Assembly (NCBI RefSeq): GCF_030382115.1
Contig: NZ_JAUDRJ010000003.1
Coordinates: forward strand, 991,997-1,052,693
Length of the DNA stretch: 60,697 bases
Direction of reading: 5' to 3'
DNA from: Nostoc sp. GT001
GTDB taxonomy: Bacteria > Cyanobacteriota > Cyanobacteriia > Cyanobacteriales > Nostocaceae
The position numbers were made by a program, and so were the translations under genes. Positions 36,886 to 45,038 of the stretch are shown here, one piece after another; within the stretch, counting starts at the first letter, position 1; each line of letters opens with the position of its first letter. Below the pieces are notes generated by a model. That model worked only from the letters and a program-made list of their open reading frames with translations. It did no database searches and had not been told where the DNA came from.

Positions 36886-36918
36886 ATAAAAACAGACGCT
36901 AAAAAGATTGCGTCTGTA
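36886..36918 (-). terminator. Rho-independent terminator of the ArsA-type gene
   Basis: On the minus strand ACAGACGC / GCGTCTGT pair around a 10-base loop and are followed by TTTTTATG, 84 bases after the stop of the ATPase gene at 37002. The rest of 36731-37001 is A/T-rich and holds the kinase promoter region. Confidence 0.75.
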
Positions 36919-37001
36919 CTAGCTACAAGAGAAATTTCTTGCTTTTTAGTTTTAACTTTTTGTTGACAGACTAATGTTCAACAAAATTAAACTCGTGTGT
37001 T

Positions 37002-38174
37002 CTAAGCAAAGCGGATTTTTAGATAGTCATTTTCCATCTTTGCTCCGGCTGGTTGTAGTGCTGCTAAGGCTTGTGGCAAAACTAAGTTACGACGATGGTT
37101 GCCAATAGTAATGTTTAATTCGTCTCCAGTTTTACTGAGTTGAACTTGGTCTTTAGGAATACCCGGTAAGTAAAGTTCTAAGCTGTATTGGTTTTCCTCT
37201 TGCACTACTCTAAGAGTTGTTTCTTTGTAATAAACCTGAGTTGGATCTTCATCTTTATAAAGAGTTTCTTTCAGGCGTTCTAATGAAGCTAATCCACACA
37301 TTTCCTCAGAAAATAGGGGAACTTCTTTCACAGGCAGAGGGTGAAAATCATCATGAATTTCTCGGCGATATTGCTCCTGGCTTTCCTTCCAACGTTGGAA
37401 AAATGGATCTTGAACTTCACTTGGAATAATCCGATTCGCCACGACTAAATCTGTTGCAACGTTATATAAGCTCAGATAAGCATGGGCACGAAGTGACTCT
37501 TTAATCACCATTTTTTCGGGATTAGTGACAAGACGCACTGAGGTTTGAGTATTATCTGTTAATACTTTTTCCAGAGCTTCAATTTGTTCATAAAACTCAT
37601 AAGGTGCATCCATTACTTCTTTATCAGGTAGCGAAAAACCAGCAATTGGTCTAAACAAAGGTTCAACTAGGGGTCGAAGTGCTACCGAGATGTTTTGAAA
37701 TGGTTTGTAGAAACGGCGCATATACCAGCCACCGACTTCAGGTAAACTCAGCAAACGCAGTGCTGTGCCTATGGGGGCTGAGTCGATAATTAAAACATCA
37801 AACTCACCTTCATCGTAATGGCGTTTCATCCTTACCAAACCAAAAATCTCATCCATCCCTGGTAAAATTGCCAATTCCTCCGCTTGTACGCCATCTAAAC
37901 CCCTTGCCTGTAAAACTTGGGTAATATAACGTTTCACAGCACCCCAGTTTCCCTCCAGTTCTTGCAGCGCATCCAGTTCAGCACCCCACAGATTTGGACG
38001 GATTTTTTGGGGTGCGTGTCCCAGTTCCATATCAAAACTGTCTGCAAGGGAGTGGGCGGGATCTGTACTTAAAACCAACGTCTGATAGCCTAGTTCCGCA
38101 CAACGCAGCCCAGTTGCAGCAGCGACGGAAGTTTTGCCCACGCCGCCTTTACCAGTCATTAAAATTACACGCAT
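37002..38174 (-). CDS. ArsA/GET3-family ATPase with C-terminal HSP20-like domain
   Basis: A 390-residue SIMIBI-class ATPase. The deviant P-loop GKGGVGKTS is at 8-16, switch regions [12 protein letters not shown] and [17 protein letters not shown] follow, and the A-loop-like region is [14 protein letters not shown]. Residues about 325-390 form a beta-sandwich of the ArsA_HSP20 type ([21 protein letters not shown] ... [10 protein letters not shown]). GET3-like proteins insert tail-anchored membrane proteins, ArsA proteins drive arsenite export; cyanobacterial members with an HSP20 tail have no settled role. No arsenic genes are adjacent. ATG at 38174. Confidence 0.9.
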   Translation of the reverse strand: MRVILMTGKGGVGKTSVAAATGLRCAELGYQTLVLSTDPAHSLADSFDMELGHAPQKIRPNLWGAELDALQELEGNWGAVKRYITQVLQARGLDGVQAEELAILPGMDEIFGLVRMKRHYDEGEFDVLIIDSAPIGTALRLLSLPEVGGWYMRRFYKPFQNISVALRPLVEPLFRPIAGFSLPDKEVMDAPYEFYEQIEALEKVLTDNTQTSVRLVTNPEKMVIKESLRAHAYLSLYNVATDLVVANRIIPSEVQDPFFQRWKESQEQYRREIHDDFHPLPVKEVPLFSEEMCGLASLERLKETLYKDEDPTQVYYKETTLRVVQEENQYSLELYLPGIPKDQVQLSKTGDELNITIGNHRRNLVLPQALAALQPAGAKMENDYLKIRFA

Positions 38175-38278
38175 AGATGCTTTTATCCTGCCTGAGATTT
38201 TTTTACATTTATTTACATTATCGACTGTTTAAGGAAAATAAATGTTGTTTCAACACGTCTAGGCATTATTATGAGTGT

Positions 38279-38560
38279 TTACCCTAACTCATCCGTTGGG
38301 TTTTGCTGCAATAACTGATCGAGCTTAGTTTCCAGTGCTGAGAGTTTTTTAAGAATTGTGGGGCGATCACCATCAATAGAAATTAGTAGATTGGTTATTC
38401 TCTCTTGTATATTCGTTAATTGTGCTACTGCATTCTGGATTTGAAGCATTCCTTCTCGGAGTTCTTGGCGTTCTTGTCGTGCTTCCGCCATTTCATCTAA
38501 CATAGCTTGGACTGTTTTAGCATTACTCTCAATTAGATGTTTGAGTTCTTTATCAGTCAT
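38279..38560 (-). CDS. Small coiled-coil protein, function unknown
   Basis: A 93-residue, highly charged protein with heptad patterns over most of its length (VQAMLDEMAEARQERQELREGM and LKKLSALETKLDQLLQQ). It is predicted to be a soluble dimeric or trimeric coiled coil. Such short proteins are frequent in cyanobacteria, without known role. It is on the same strand as and upstream of the ArsA-type gene, with 104 bases between. Confidence 0.65.
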   Translation of the reverse strand: MTDKELKHLIESNAKTVQAMLDEMAEARQERQELREGMLQIQNAVAQLTNIQERITNLLISIDGDRPTILKKLSALETKLDQLLQQNPTDELG

Positions 38561-38635
38561 TGCGATCGCGCTTTGAAGTTGAGTTTATTATTAACTCTAA
38601 AGTATTGAGGGATTTTGTTTCAATCCCCGGTAGGG

Positions 38636-38918
38636 CTACCGTGTATACACAAGTCTTGTCGCAGCCATATCTTTATTAATAAATCTCGCACTGCGTTCCC
38701 ATCGCGCCTGGGAATAAATTCCGAGTCTCATAGCCCAAGTCCACTTAAGTGGACTAAATTGATTATTCAGTCCACTTAAGTGGACTTCAGCTATTAGCCC
38801 TGAACTTTAGTTCTGGGCGGAATATCGGTAAGTATGACAGCTTAACTCTGACATCTGACAAAAATGTGGATAAAAGAGTTGAAACGTATGTGGAAAGCAC
38901 TTGTGTGTACACCATAGG
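38636..38918 (-). mobile_element. Second copy of the family B element
   Basis: Ends CTACCGTGTATACACAAGTC and CACTTGTGTGTACACCATAG, with the same inner palindromes as the 32783 copy (GTCCACTTAAGTGGAC twice, AGCCCTGAACTTTAGTTCTG). On its right it adjoins CTCTTCGGG, the complement of the CCCGAAGAG target seen at 32774, and then half of a family A element. The left flank lacks the matching duplicate. Confidence 0.75.
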
Positions 38919-38999
38919 CTCTTCGGGAGGGGAGACGAAGCGTAGCTTTGGTGGGGTGGGGTTCTTCGGGTTTAGTAAGTAATCAAGCGAACATGATAT
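38919..38999 (-). mobile_element. Half of a family A MITE joined to family B
   Basis: GGAGGGGAGACGAAGCGTAG ... GAACATGATAT is the complement of the first 82 bases of the element at 32701. The other half is missing, so the composite lost one arm. The gap 38561-39142 contains no gene beyond these elements. Confidence 0.72.
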
Positions 39000-39142
39000 T
39001 ACTCTTTGTAGTGCTAACTTTGGGTAATTTTTAGCACTACAAAAAGTGAAGTGTTCTTGTTGCACTTGAGATAACCGACTGCTGCGGTTATCAAGCCCTC
39101 ATCCCACTCCACAAGATTGGATAATTTATTTGTTGGAAATTC

Positions 39143-40528
39143 TTAATTCACTGTCCCAAGTACATTTTGCTGTAGAGGAACGCCACTAAAGGCAATTTCC
39201 TCAACATTCAAGACATTCAAGGTAAATTGATCCCGCTTAATGGTGTAATTGTTGGGGCTGCCTGTACCCGTAATAATATAATCACTTTTGAAATTAGACA
39301 GAATTAGCTTATCCGATCCCGATCCACCATCGAGCGTGGCATTACCGTAACCAACATCAAATATGTCGTCGCCACCTCCACCCTTAATCAAGACATCGGC
39401 AATAGCGCCCTCTTGGTCTAAAACAGTATTACCGTTAGCATCAATTCGACGGGCTTTGAATTCATCTTTACCGTTTCCGCCATCAATCGTGCCGCCTTGA
39501 ATACCAACGCTGGCGCCATAGCCAGTAAGGATATCATCTCCTGCCCCTTGATAAATAATGCCATCAGTATTAAGAATACCTGTGCCTTGACTAATGCCAC
39601 TGCCAATGAGGGTATCGTTGCCATCGCCTAAATTGATTGTGCCACTGTTAACAATGCCTATACCTACACCAGGTGCAAGCTCCACTGGCCCTTGCCCAAA
39701 AGGGTCATCAGCGTAGAACCCTGCACCGCCTGTGCCTGTGCCAGAGAGATAGTCGTTTCCCTGCCCAACAGCGATCGTGCTACCCTTGCTGTTGGAGATG
39801 CCTATACCCCTACCCGCATAGTACGATCTAAAAGGTTCTTCGCTTGCATCACTCCCCTTGCCGATACCAACAATAGAATCGTTTCCTTTCTCTCCATTAA
39901 TGTTGCTACCACCACTGTTGAAGATACCTGTACCTTCTCCTCCAGTACTACTAGTTCCACCAGTTCCAGTTCCCTTAATGGAATCGTTCCCTTCTCGTCC
40001 ATTAATGTTGCTGCCCTCAGTGTTAGAGATTCCTATAGCATTCCCCTCAAATACTCCACTTCCAGTTCCCTCGATAGAGTCATCCCCAAATCCTCCATCA
40101 ATGCGGCTATCCTGAGTGTTTTGGAGGCCTATTCCACCATTTCCGTCACCTCCCGTTCCGGTTCCCTTGATCAAATCTTTTCCGTCTTCTCCATTAATGT
40201 AACCACCCTGAGTGTTAGAGATTCCTGTACCAGGTTGAAAGTTTCTATACCCGGAACCACCACTGCCTGTGCCAGAGATCGTATCGTCTCCACTCCCTGC
40301 ATTGATGATGCCACTGTTAGCAATGCCTGTGCCTGTGCCACCAGCGTCAGTGTCGTCGCCGCCAGTGCCACTACCCTCGATAGTATCGTTACCTGCTTGA
40401 GTATCGATGACTCCGTTTTTTAGAACCTCAATTCCAATTGCTGGGATTGCGTTATCCTCTTGTCCCACCACTAGATCGGAACCAGAAGTGCCTAAGAATG
40501 GGGGTAAAGAAACAATTAGTCTGGACAT
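39143..40528 (-). CDS. Calcium-binding-repeat (RTX-like) protein
   Basis: A 461-residue acidic, Gly/Asp/Asn-rich protein. About eight modules of roughly 40 residues follow the pattern GTGI.NS.GS.INGG.GNDSI.GTGTGG; each has one RTX-like GxGNDxIxG turn plus a spacer strand. Canonical nonapeptide turns occur near the end (GGGGDDIFDVG, GGSGSDKLIL), followed by a C-terminal strand-rich segment (NYTIKRDQFTLNVLNVEEIAFSG) common in type I-secreted cyanobacterial proteins. No Sec signal. It is probably secreted by a type I exporter and folded by calcium; no exporter genes adjoin. Confidence 0.8.
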   Translation of the reverse strand: MSRLIVSLPPFLGTSGSDLVVGQEDNAIPAIGIEVLKNGVIDTQAGNDTIEGSGTGGDDTDAGGTGTGIANSGIINAGSGDDTISGTGSGGSGYRNFQPGTGISNTQGGYINGEDGKDLIKGTGTGGDGNGGIGLQNTQDSRIDGGFGDDSIEGTGSGVFEGNAIGISNTEGSNINGREGNDSIKGTGTGGTSSTGGEGTGIFNSGGSNINGEKGNDSIVGIGKGSDASEEPFRSYYAGRGIGISNSKGSTIAVGQGNDYLSGTGTGGAGFYADDPFGQGPVELAPGVGIGIVNSGTINLGDGNDTLIGSGISQGTGILNTDGIIYQGAGDDILTGYGASVGIQGGTIDGGNGKDEFKARRIDANGNTVLDQEGAIADVLIKGGGGDDIFDVGYGNATLDGGSGSDKLILSNFKSDYIITGTGSPNNYTIKRDQFTLNVLNVEEIAFSGVPLQQNVLGTVN

Positions 40529-41183
40529 AATATAATTTTCCGCGATTGTGTGCGATCAAGTTTTAAACCCTGAAAGTCTTACTCTTTGAAGAAGAATTTT
40601 TTAAGTCAGAATTTCAGCAGTTTGAAAAGTTTTCGTATCTAATCAAAAATTCGGGGTAAGCAATTATTCATTATTCTGCTGTCCACGATTTTCCCATTGG
40701 GATTAAGAGAATATTTCTGGCGAATAATAATCAGCAGTAGTTTCTAAACAACGGTTAGGCAATGCCAGATCAAGTAAACGACAATTCATTTTCATCAAGC
40801 TAGTACCTGTTTACTTTACGCTGGACGCACAAGTTTTATGCAGAGCCAGCCAATTTTTTATAAAAGTTCATAAAAAAATCCTGCCTGATAATTTCACAAC
40901 ATCGTGCATATTGATTTATCAGTTCCGGCTCACACCATAAATAAATTATGATCAGTTACAAGATTTAGATAAAGCACAGAGTGAGTATAGATTAGCCGCG
41001 CAGGGAAATTTATCAATTGCATATAGTGTCACCCAGCAAAGTTGTACCACCTTCACAACAAACCAGTCGCAGCAGGGAAAATTTGCAATATCTTGGGAAA
41101 AACTTTCATATACTCATCAATAACCAGAACTATTGCCAAAAAAATCTTGTCCAAGAATAAGTTATACTCCAAAGGTTTTAGAG
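40529..41183. other. Intergenic region without recognised gene
   Basis: 655 bases between divergent genes. It is A/T-rich, without the palindromic families seen elsewhere. A small plus-strand frame (41042-41302) overlaps the next gene out of frame and shows no family resemblance. Promoters for both flanking genes should lie here. Confidence 0.5.
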
Positions 41184-41993
41184 ATGATGAGCAACACCAA
41201 TATAATCAACATAGTATATGTATGTTTATTCCTCTTTCTGATGATTGCCTTGTTTCAAATGCTAGCAAGGCAGATTCAGACAAATTCTTTCCCCGTAGCT
41301 GAACAGCAGGTAATCAGAGTTTTATTTATTGGCAACAGCTATACATATTTCAACGATCTTCCTTGGTTAACACAACAGTTGGCTGCTTCAGGAAAAGAAC
41401 CTAAAAAGTTAGAAACTGAAATGGTTGTGATTGGTGGAGCTACACTTCAAAACCACTGGAAACGTGGTAAAGCACTCAGACTTTTGAAAGCAAAACGATG
41501 GGATTACGTAGTACTGCAAGAGCAAAGTACTTTACCAATTACTAATCCCAAGGAAATGTACAAGTACGCTACTCTGTTTGATGCTGAGATTAAGCGAGTT
41601 AATTCCCAAACAGTGTTTTACTTGACTTGGGCAAAGCAAAATCAACCAGAAACGCAACAGATATTGACTGATGCTTACATGAACATTGCTCAAGAACTGA
41701 AAGCTAAAGTTGCACCTGTGGGAATAGCTTGGCAAAAAGTTCAAGAAGCAAATCCGAAATTAAACCTTTACAGTTCCGATAAAAGCCACCCTAGTCCGAT
41801 TGGATCGTATGTCGCAGCGTGTGTATTCTATACAACATTTTACGAGAATAGTCCCGTAGGCTTGAGTCGTCGTATATGTAGTTGCGATTCTAGTAACCCA
41901 CAAGAAAACAATAGAATTGAGTTGGAAAGTTTAAGTAAAACAGATGCCCAAATCATTAAAAATTTGGTTTATAGCATCGTCATAAAAATATAA
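41184..41993 (+). CDS. Membrane-anchored SGNH-hydrolase-like protein
   Basis: A 269-residue protein with an uncleaved hydrophobic anchor (IVYVCLFLFLMIALFQML) and an extracytoplasmic domain of the SGNH/GDSL fold. Block I has IGNSYTYFNDLP (Ser in the GNSYT position), block II is GGATLQNHW, block III is LQEQSTLP, and block V has DKSHPSPIGSYVAA with the Asp-x-x-His pair. Enzymes of this fold are esterases or acyltransferases acting on lipids or polysaccharides. The last 35 residues (after FYENSPVGL) are less regular. The ATG at 41184 is preferred over an upstream TTG that would place a basic stretch before the anchor. Confidence 0.75.
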   Translation: MMSNTNIINIVYVCLFLFLMIALFQMLARQIQTNSFPVAEQQVIRVLFIGNSYTYFNDLPWLTQQLAASGKEPKKLETEMVVIGGATLQNHWKRGKALRLLKAKRWDYVVLQEQSTLPITNPKEMYKYATLFDAEIKRVNSQTVFYLTWAKQNQPETQQILTDAYMNIAQELKAKVAPVGIAWQKVQEANPKLNLYSSDKSHPSPIGSYVAACVFYTTFYENSPVGLSRRICSCDSSNPQENNRIELESLSKTDAQIIKNLVYSIVIKI

Positions 41994-42233
41994 AGATAAC
42001 CTTTTATATATATTTAATTAGCGAATTTATAAAAAAGAAAATATGCACTTAATTGCAAAGTTTTTTATCTACTAGCCTAAGAGATTGCTCGAATTGCTGT
42101 ATTCAGTGCTTTTTCTACAACTGCGGCTTTACATAACTTTATGAAGGTAGTACGATTTAGGGTAATTACCACGTTAGTTTTTTGGGGTAGGTGGGTAGTA
42201 TAAATTACCTAAAAACTAATTTGGTATATAGCG

Positions 42234-42908
42234 ATGTTCAAGACTCAATTATCAGAATCCCGTGCTTGGGGGGAACTTAAGACCTCAAAGTTGATGGATT
42301 GCCATGTTGGGGCGATCGCAGCTTTAATTTTAATTAGCTTACTGAGTTCATTGAGTGGAACACCATTTGACCATAACATCTCTAACGCCTGGGAAGCCTT
42401 TGTCTGGGGATTGGCAGATCCAGTAATTAGTTTAAATTGTTTAGTTGGTATTGTTGCAATTGGCTTACTCTCATCTGTGTTTGTTCGTGGTGCTGCGATC
42501 ACTGGATGTTTTGTCTTGGCAACAGTTTTGGGCATTGTAATTCATATATTTCAGCTAAATTTACCAGGCACAGAAATAGCGATCGCCATTTCTACCATTG
42601 TTTTTGGTACTATGCTGATGATGCCAAATCAACTAAACTTTCTGGTGCTTGCTCTGATGGGCATCAGTGCTGGTTTATTTCAGGGTTACGCTAATGCTGA
42701 ATCTATTGTTAGTGCAGGAACGATATCAGTAGTTGCCTATATACTAGGTATTACCTTAACTCTGTTTGCCGTTGCCATGAGTTCTAGAGAAATTGGTGTT
42801 GGGATGGGTATGGGAGAAATAAACCGAATTTTACCCTGGAAAATCAGCCTTGCTGGTTTTGCTTTGTGTGCGATCGGCATCGTATTTTTGAGCAATTCGC
42901 TTATTTAA
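42234..42908 (+). CDS. HupE/UreJ-like membrane protein lacking metal-ligand residues
   Basis: A 224-residue protein with about six to seven helices that aligns by eye to cyanobacterial HupE/UreJ nickel/cobalt permeases: GLADPVISLNCLVGIVAIGLLS stands where the family has GLAHPVIGLDHL; IHIFQLNLPGTEIAIA matches the next helix; and FQGYANAES takes the place of FHGYAYGEA. The metal motif H-x5-D-H is replaced by D-x5-N-C, and the HGY His by Gln. Only one membrane His (in VIHIF) remains. The fold therefore looks kept while nickel or cobalt binding is probably lost. A strong hairpin follows. Confidence 0.75.
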   Translation: MFKTQLSESRAWGELKTSKLMDCHVGAIAALILISLLSSLSGTPFDHNISNAWEAFVWGLADPVISLNCLVGIVAIGLLSSVFVRGAAITGCFVLATVLGIVIHIFQLNLPGTEIAIAISTIVFGTMLMMPNQLNFLVLALMGISAGLFQGYANAESIVSAGTISVVAYILGITLTLFAVAMSSREIGVGMGMGEINRILPWKISLAGFALCAIGIVFLSNSLI

Positions 42909-42943
42909 ATCAGATATTTCAATACAGTGGAATACATTCATTC

Positions 42944-42975
42944 GTGGGGGCGTACACATAGCTGTGCGCCCCCAC
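42944..42975. terminator. Hairpin GTGGGGGCG / CGCCCCCAC
   Basis: A GC-rich inverted repeat 35 bases after the stop of the HupE-like gene, followed by TGTGTTTTC. Likely terminator; the same sequence type is a common cyanobacterial intergenic repeat. Confidence 0.65.
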
Positions 42976-43006
42976 TGTGTTTTCAGACTGGATAAACAAG
43001 CAATAG

Positions 43007-43037
43007 ACCTCTTGCAAAAGTTCTTTTTGCAAGAGGT
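43007..43037. repeat. Hairpin ACCTCTTGCAAAA / TTTTGCAAGAGGT
   Basis: A 13-bp-arm inverted repeat with a 5-base loop. The AGACCTCTTGCAAAAG motif is recurrent in Nostoc genomes and resembles IS ends, but no transposase is nearby. Confidence 0.6.
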
Positions 43038-43178
43038 GGGAAAAGGGTGCATGTTAAAGGGGAAAGGGAAAATAACAAACCTTTCCCCCTTTTCCGGACA
43101 AATGCCAAGAAGTCTATTCTAGTGAATAAGTTGATGCACCTCTGCGCTAATCTAGAGGCTAGATATAAATATAAGGTT

Positions 43179-43742
43179 ATGACACCTGAAGAAATTGCGG
43201 GTACGCTCACAGAGTTATTTGACACATCGGCTGTTGCTACGACTGCTCCCGGATCGTGGCAAGTAGACACTTCTACTTTTCGGCTGTTGGTGCTGCTTTC
43301 CGAAGATAATACTTGGCTGCGAGTTTTACTGCCTATTCTGCCCATCCAAGAAGCCCAACCCTTTTTAGAACAGTTTCTAGAAGCCAACTTTGATGATACT
43401 CAAGAAGTACGTTACGCTTTGTATGAAGGGGTAATTTGGGGAGTATTTCAACATCACAGTGATACTTTAGTGAGTGCAGATTTGTCCAATGCAATCAACC
43501 GACTTGTATCTCTACATCAGGCTAGATTAGATAATGTCTTTAATCAACTAGTTGAAAGCCGCATCCGGCAAATTATTCAGGCAGCAAAACAGCAAGGACA
43601 ATCTCTGCAAGCTACCATGCAAAGCTTAGAACGTTTTTACGCTGAAGGAATGATGGGCGAAATAAATCAAACTTCACAAGGGCGAGAAGAAGTCCTAACT
43701 GCTTGGCGGCGTCAGTTAGAACGTTTATGGAATGAGGGTTAA
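43179..43742 (+). CDS. Conserved cyanobacterial protein, YbjN/chaperone-like fold suspected
   Basis: A 187-residue soluble protein. The first 120 residues alternate helix and strands (EEIAGTLTELFD ... GSWQVDTSTFRLLVLLSED.TWLRVLLPILP ... AQPFLEQFLEANFDDTQEVRYALYEGVIWGVFQH) in a way like type III secretion chaperone/YbjN folds; this is a fold guess only. The C-terminal third is helical and Gln-rich. ATG at 43179 chosen because the upstream extension crosses an intergenic hairpin region and looks non-coding. It may be co-transcribed with the DUF2358 gene 53 bases later. Confidence 0.65.
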   Translation: MTPEEIAGTLTELFDTSAVATTAPGSWQVDTSTFRLLVLLSEDNTWLRVLLPILPIQEAQPFLEQFLEANFDDTQEVRYALYEGVIWGVFQHHSDTLVSADLSNAINRLVSLHQARLDNVFNQLVESRIRQIIQAAKQQGQSLQATMQSLERFYAEGMMGEINQTSQGREEVLTAWRRQLERLWNEG

Positions 43743-43795
43743 TTTCTATTTTTAAGTTTTGATATTAAACCAATTTACAGATATATTTATTTATC

Positions 43796-44173
43796 ATGGA
43801 TATCATTAAAATACTCAAAGAAGACTATCAAAGATTCCCAATTAATCAAACTTACAGCATTTATGCCCCAGAAGTTTATTTTCAAGACCCGCTGAATAAA
43901 TTTCGTGGTGTTAAACGTTACAAAGAAATGATTAATTTTATCCAAACTTGGTTTTTAAATCCCAAGATGGACTTACATAATATTCAACGTTTAGGAGACA
44001 CAATAAAAACTGAGTGGACACTCAGTTGGAATACTCCTCTTCCCTGGAAGCCACGGATCTCTATTCCTGGTTGGAGTGAATTAGGTCTTAACTCTGATGG
44101 TTTGATTATTTCCCATATCGATTATTGGAACTGTTCACGCTTAGATGTGGTGAAGCAGCATTTTTTCTCTTGA
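43796..44173 (+). CDS. DUF2358 (SnoaL/NTF2-like) protein
   Basis: A 125-residue protein of the DUF2358 family found in cyanobacteria and plastids. The NTF2-like pattern is visible: an N-terminal helix (DIIKILKEDYQRFP), VYFQDPLNKFRGVKRYKEMINFI, a beta-sheet (TEWTLSWNTPLPWKPRISIPG) and ISHIDYWNCSR. No catalytic assignment is known. ATG at 43796 with no strong ribosome site. Confidence 0.82.
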   Translation: MDIIKILKEDYQRFPINQTYSIYAPEVYFQDPLNKFRGVKRYKEMINFIQTWFLNPKMDLHNIQRLGDTIKTEWTLSWNTPLPWKPRISIPGWSELGLNSDGLIISHIDYWNCSRLDVVKQHFFS

Positions 44174-44559
44174 AAAAGTGGATAATTAAAATAATATAAT
44201 TACCGTCAAAATCTTCATGGTTTGTAGTGAGGACTTTAGTCCTCTCTGACGAGATACTACGCAAACAAAATCAGGACTTAAGTCTTCCTATCACACTATG
44301 ATGTAACAACGAAAGCCATTAATTATTATGATGGGTACAAAAAATCCTGAAATATCTGCTGAATTAACTATATATACTACAGAATTTGTATAAGATACTT
44401 TCCCTATGAGGAATTGTCCAAATCTGGGAGGGTGTTTTCACCATAATTGTTGTGAAAATGAGCTTGTGTACATCTTAGCGAATTAGGTAAAAACGCAAGC
44501 GACCAGGGAAGGGAGCAACGCGATTTTGTGAAGTCGGATCAAAAATCAGCGATCGCTAA
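44174..44559. other. Intergenic region with GGACTTTAGTCC palindromes
   Basis: Contains TTTGTAGTGAGGACTTTAGT (44221) and a related AGGACTTAAGTCTTCCT segment, members of the repeat family also seen at 15535, and a HIP1-like site at 44549. No gene recognised. Confidence 0.5.
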
Positions 44560-44976
44560 AACTTAGATTCTTGTTCCGCCGCGCCTGTTGCCCAAAATGA
44601 ATTTTCTCTAAATTCTGCGATCGCTAATCAAACACAGGGGCAAGTAGAACAAGGTTATTCTGCTTGCTTGTCAGTAGAAAACCAAGTATCTGGTGTTGAA
44701 GTAAAAAGCTCCACCCAAGGCACTCGTTCCGCCGCACCCGTGCCAAATCCTGAAAGATGGTCGCATCAGGCGATTGTAGCGAGGGCAAATGCGCGATCAG
44801 AGCGTATGCAGAAACTGAAAGTGGCTCTTAATTTGGGGCAGAATCCGGGTTTCGAGTACTTGCATGAGTGTTGGGATGATCCTGCTTTGCAGATTGTGAT
44901 CAAGAAATTGGTGGTGAAGTATCCGCAGTGGGGGATTGCTTGTGTTGATGGGGTATTGGTTGATTGGGAGGGGTAG
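44560..44976 (+). pseudogene. C-terminal part of an unidentified cyanobacterial gene
   Basis: The frame is open from 44560 without an ATG. It runs through CSAAPVAQNEFS, IANQTQGQVEQ and then SVENQVSGVEVKS ... PVPNPERWSHQAIVARANARS ... ERMQKLKVALNLGQNPGFEY and LHECWDDPALQIVIKKLVVK to the stop. A TTG at 44668 could serve as start for a 102-residue product. The CSAAPVA...IANQTQGQ segment is also present, frameshifted, at 56047-56160 after a different N-terminal part, so both loci look like remnants of one family. Function unknown. Confidence 0.55.
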
Positions 44977-45038
44977 CGATCACTCTCAGTAATCTGATTT
45001 TTTTCAAAATGAGAATTGCTTTTCTATAAGGCTTTTCA

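Noticed and set aside
38787..39065. 92-residue minus-strand frame with LLNPKNPTPPKLRFVSPPEE
   Set aside because: Lies inside the family A/B mobile elements; the same peptide arises from the element after dnaN.
39692..40423. 243-residue plus-strand frame opposite the calcium-repeat gene
   Set aside because: Shadow of the repetitive Gly/Asp codons; low-complexity Ser/Thr/Val composition and no start signals.
42060..42233. Cobalamin or nickel riboswitch before the HupE-like gene
   Set aside because: No conserved B12-box or NikR-like palindrome could be found in the 240-bp upstream region.
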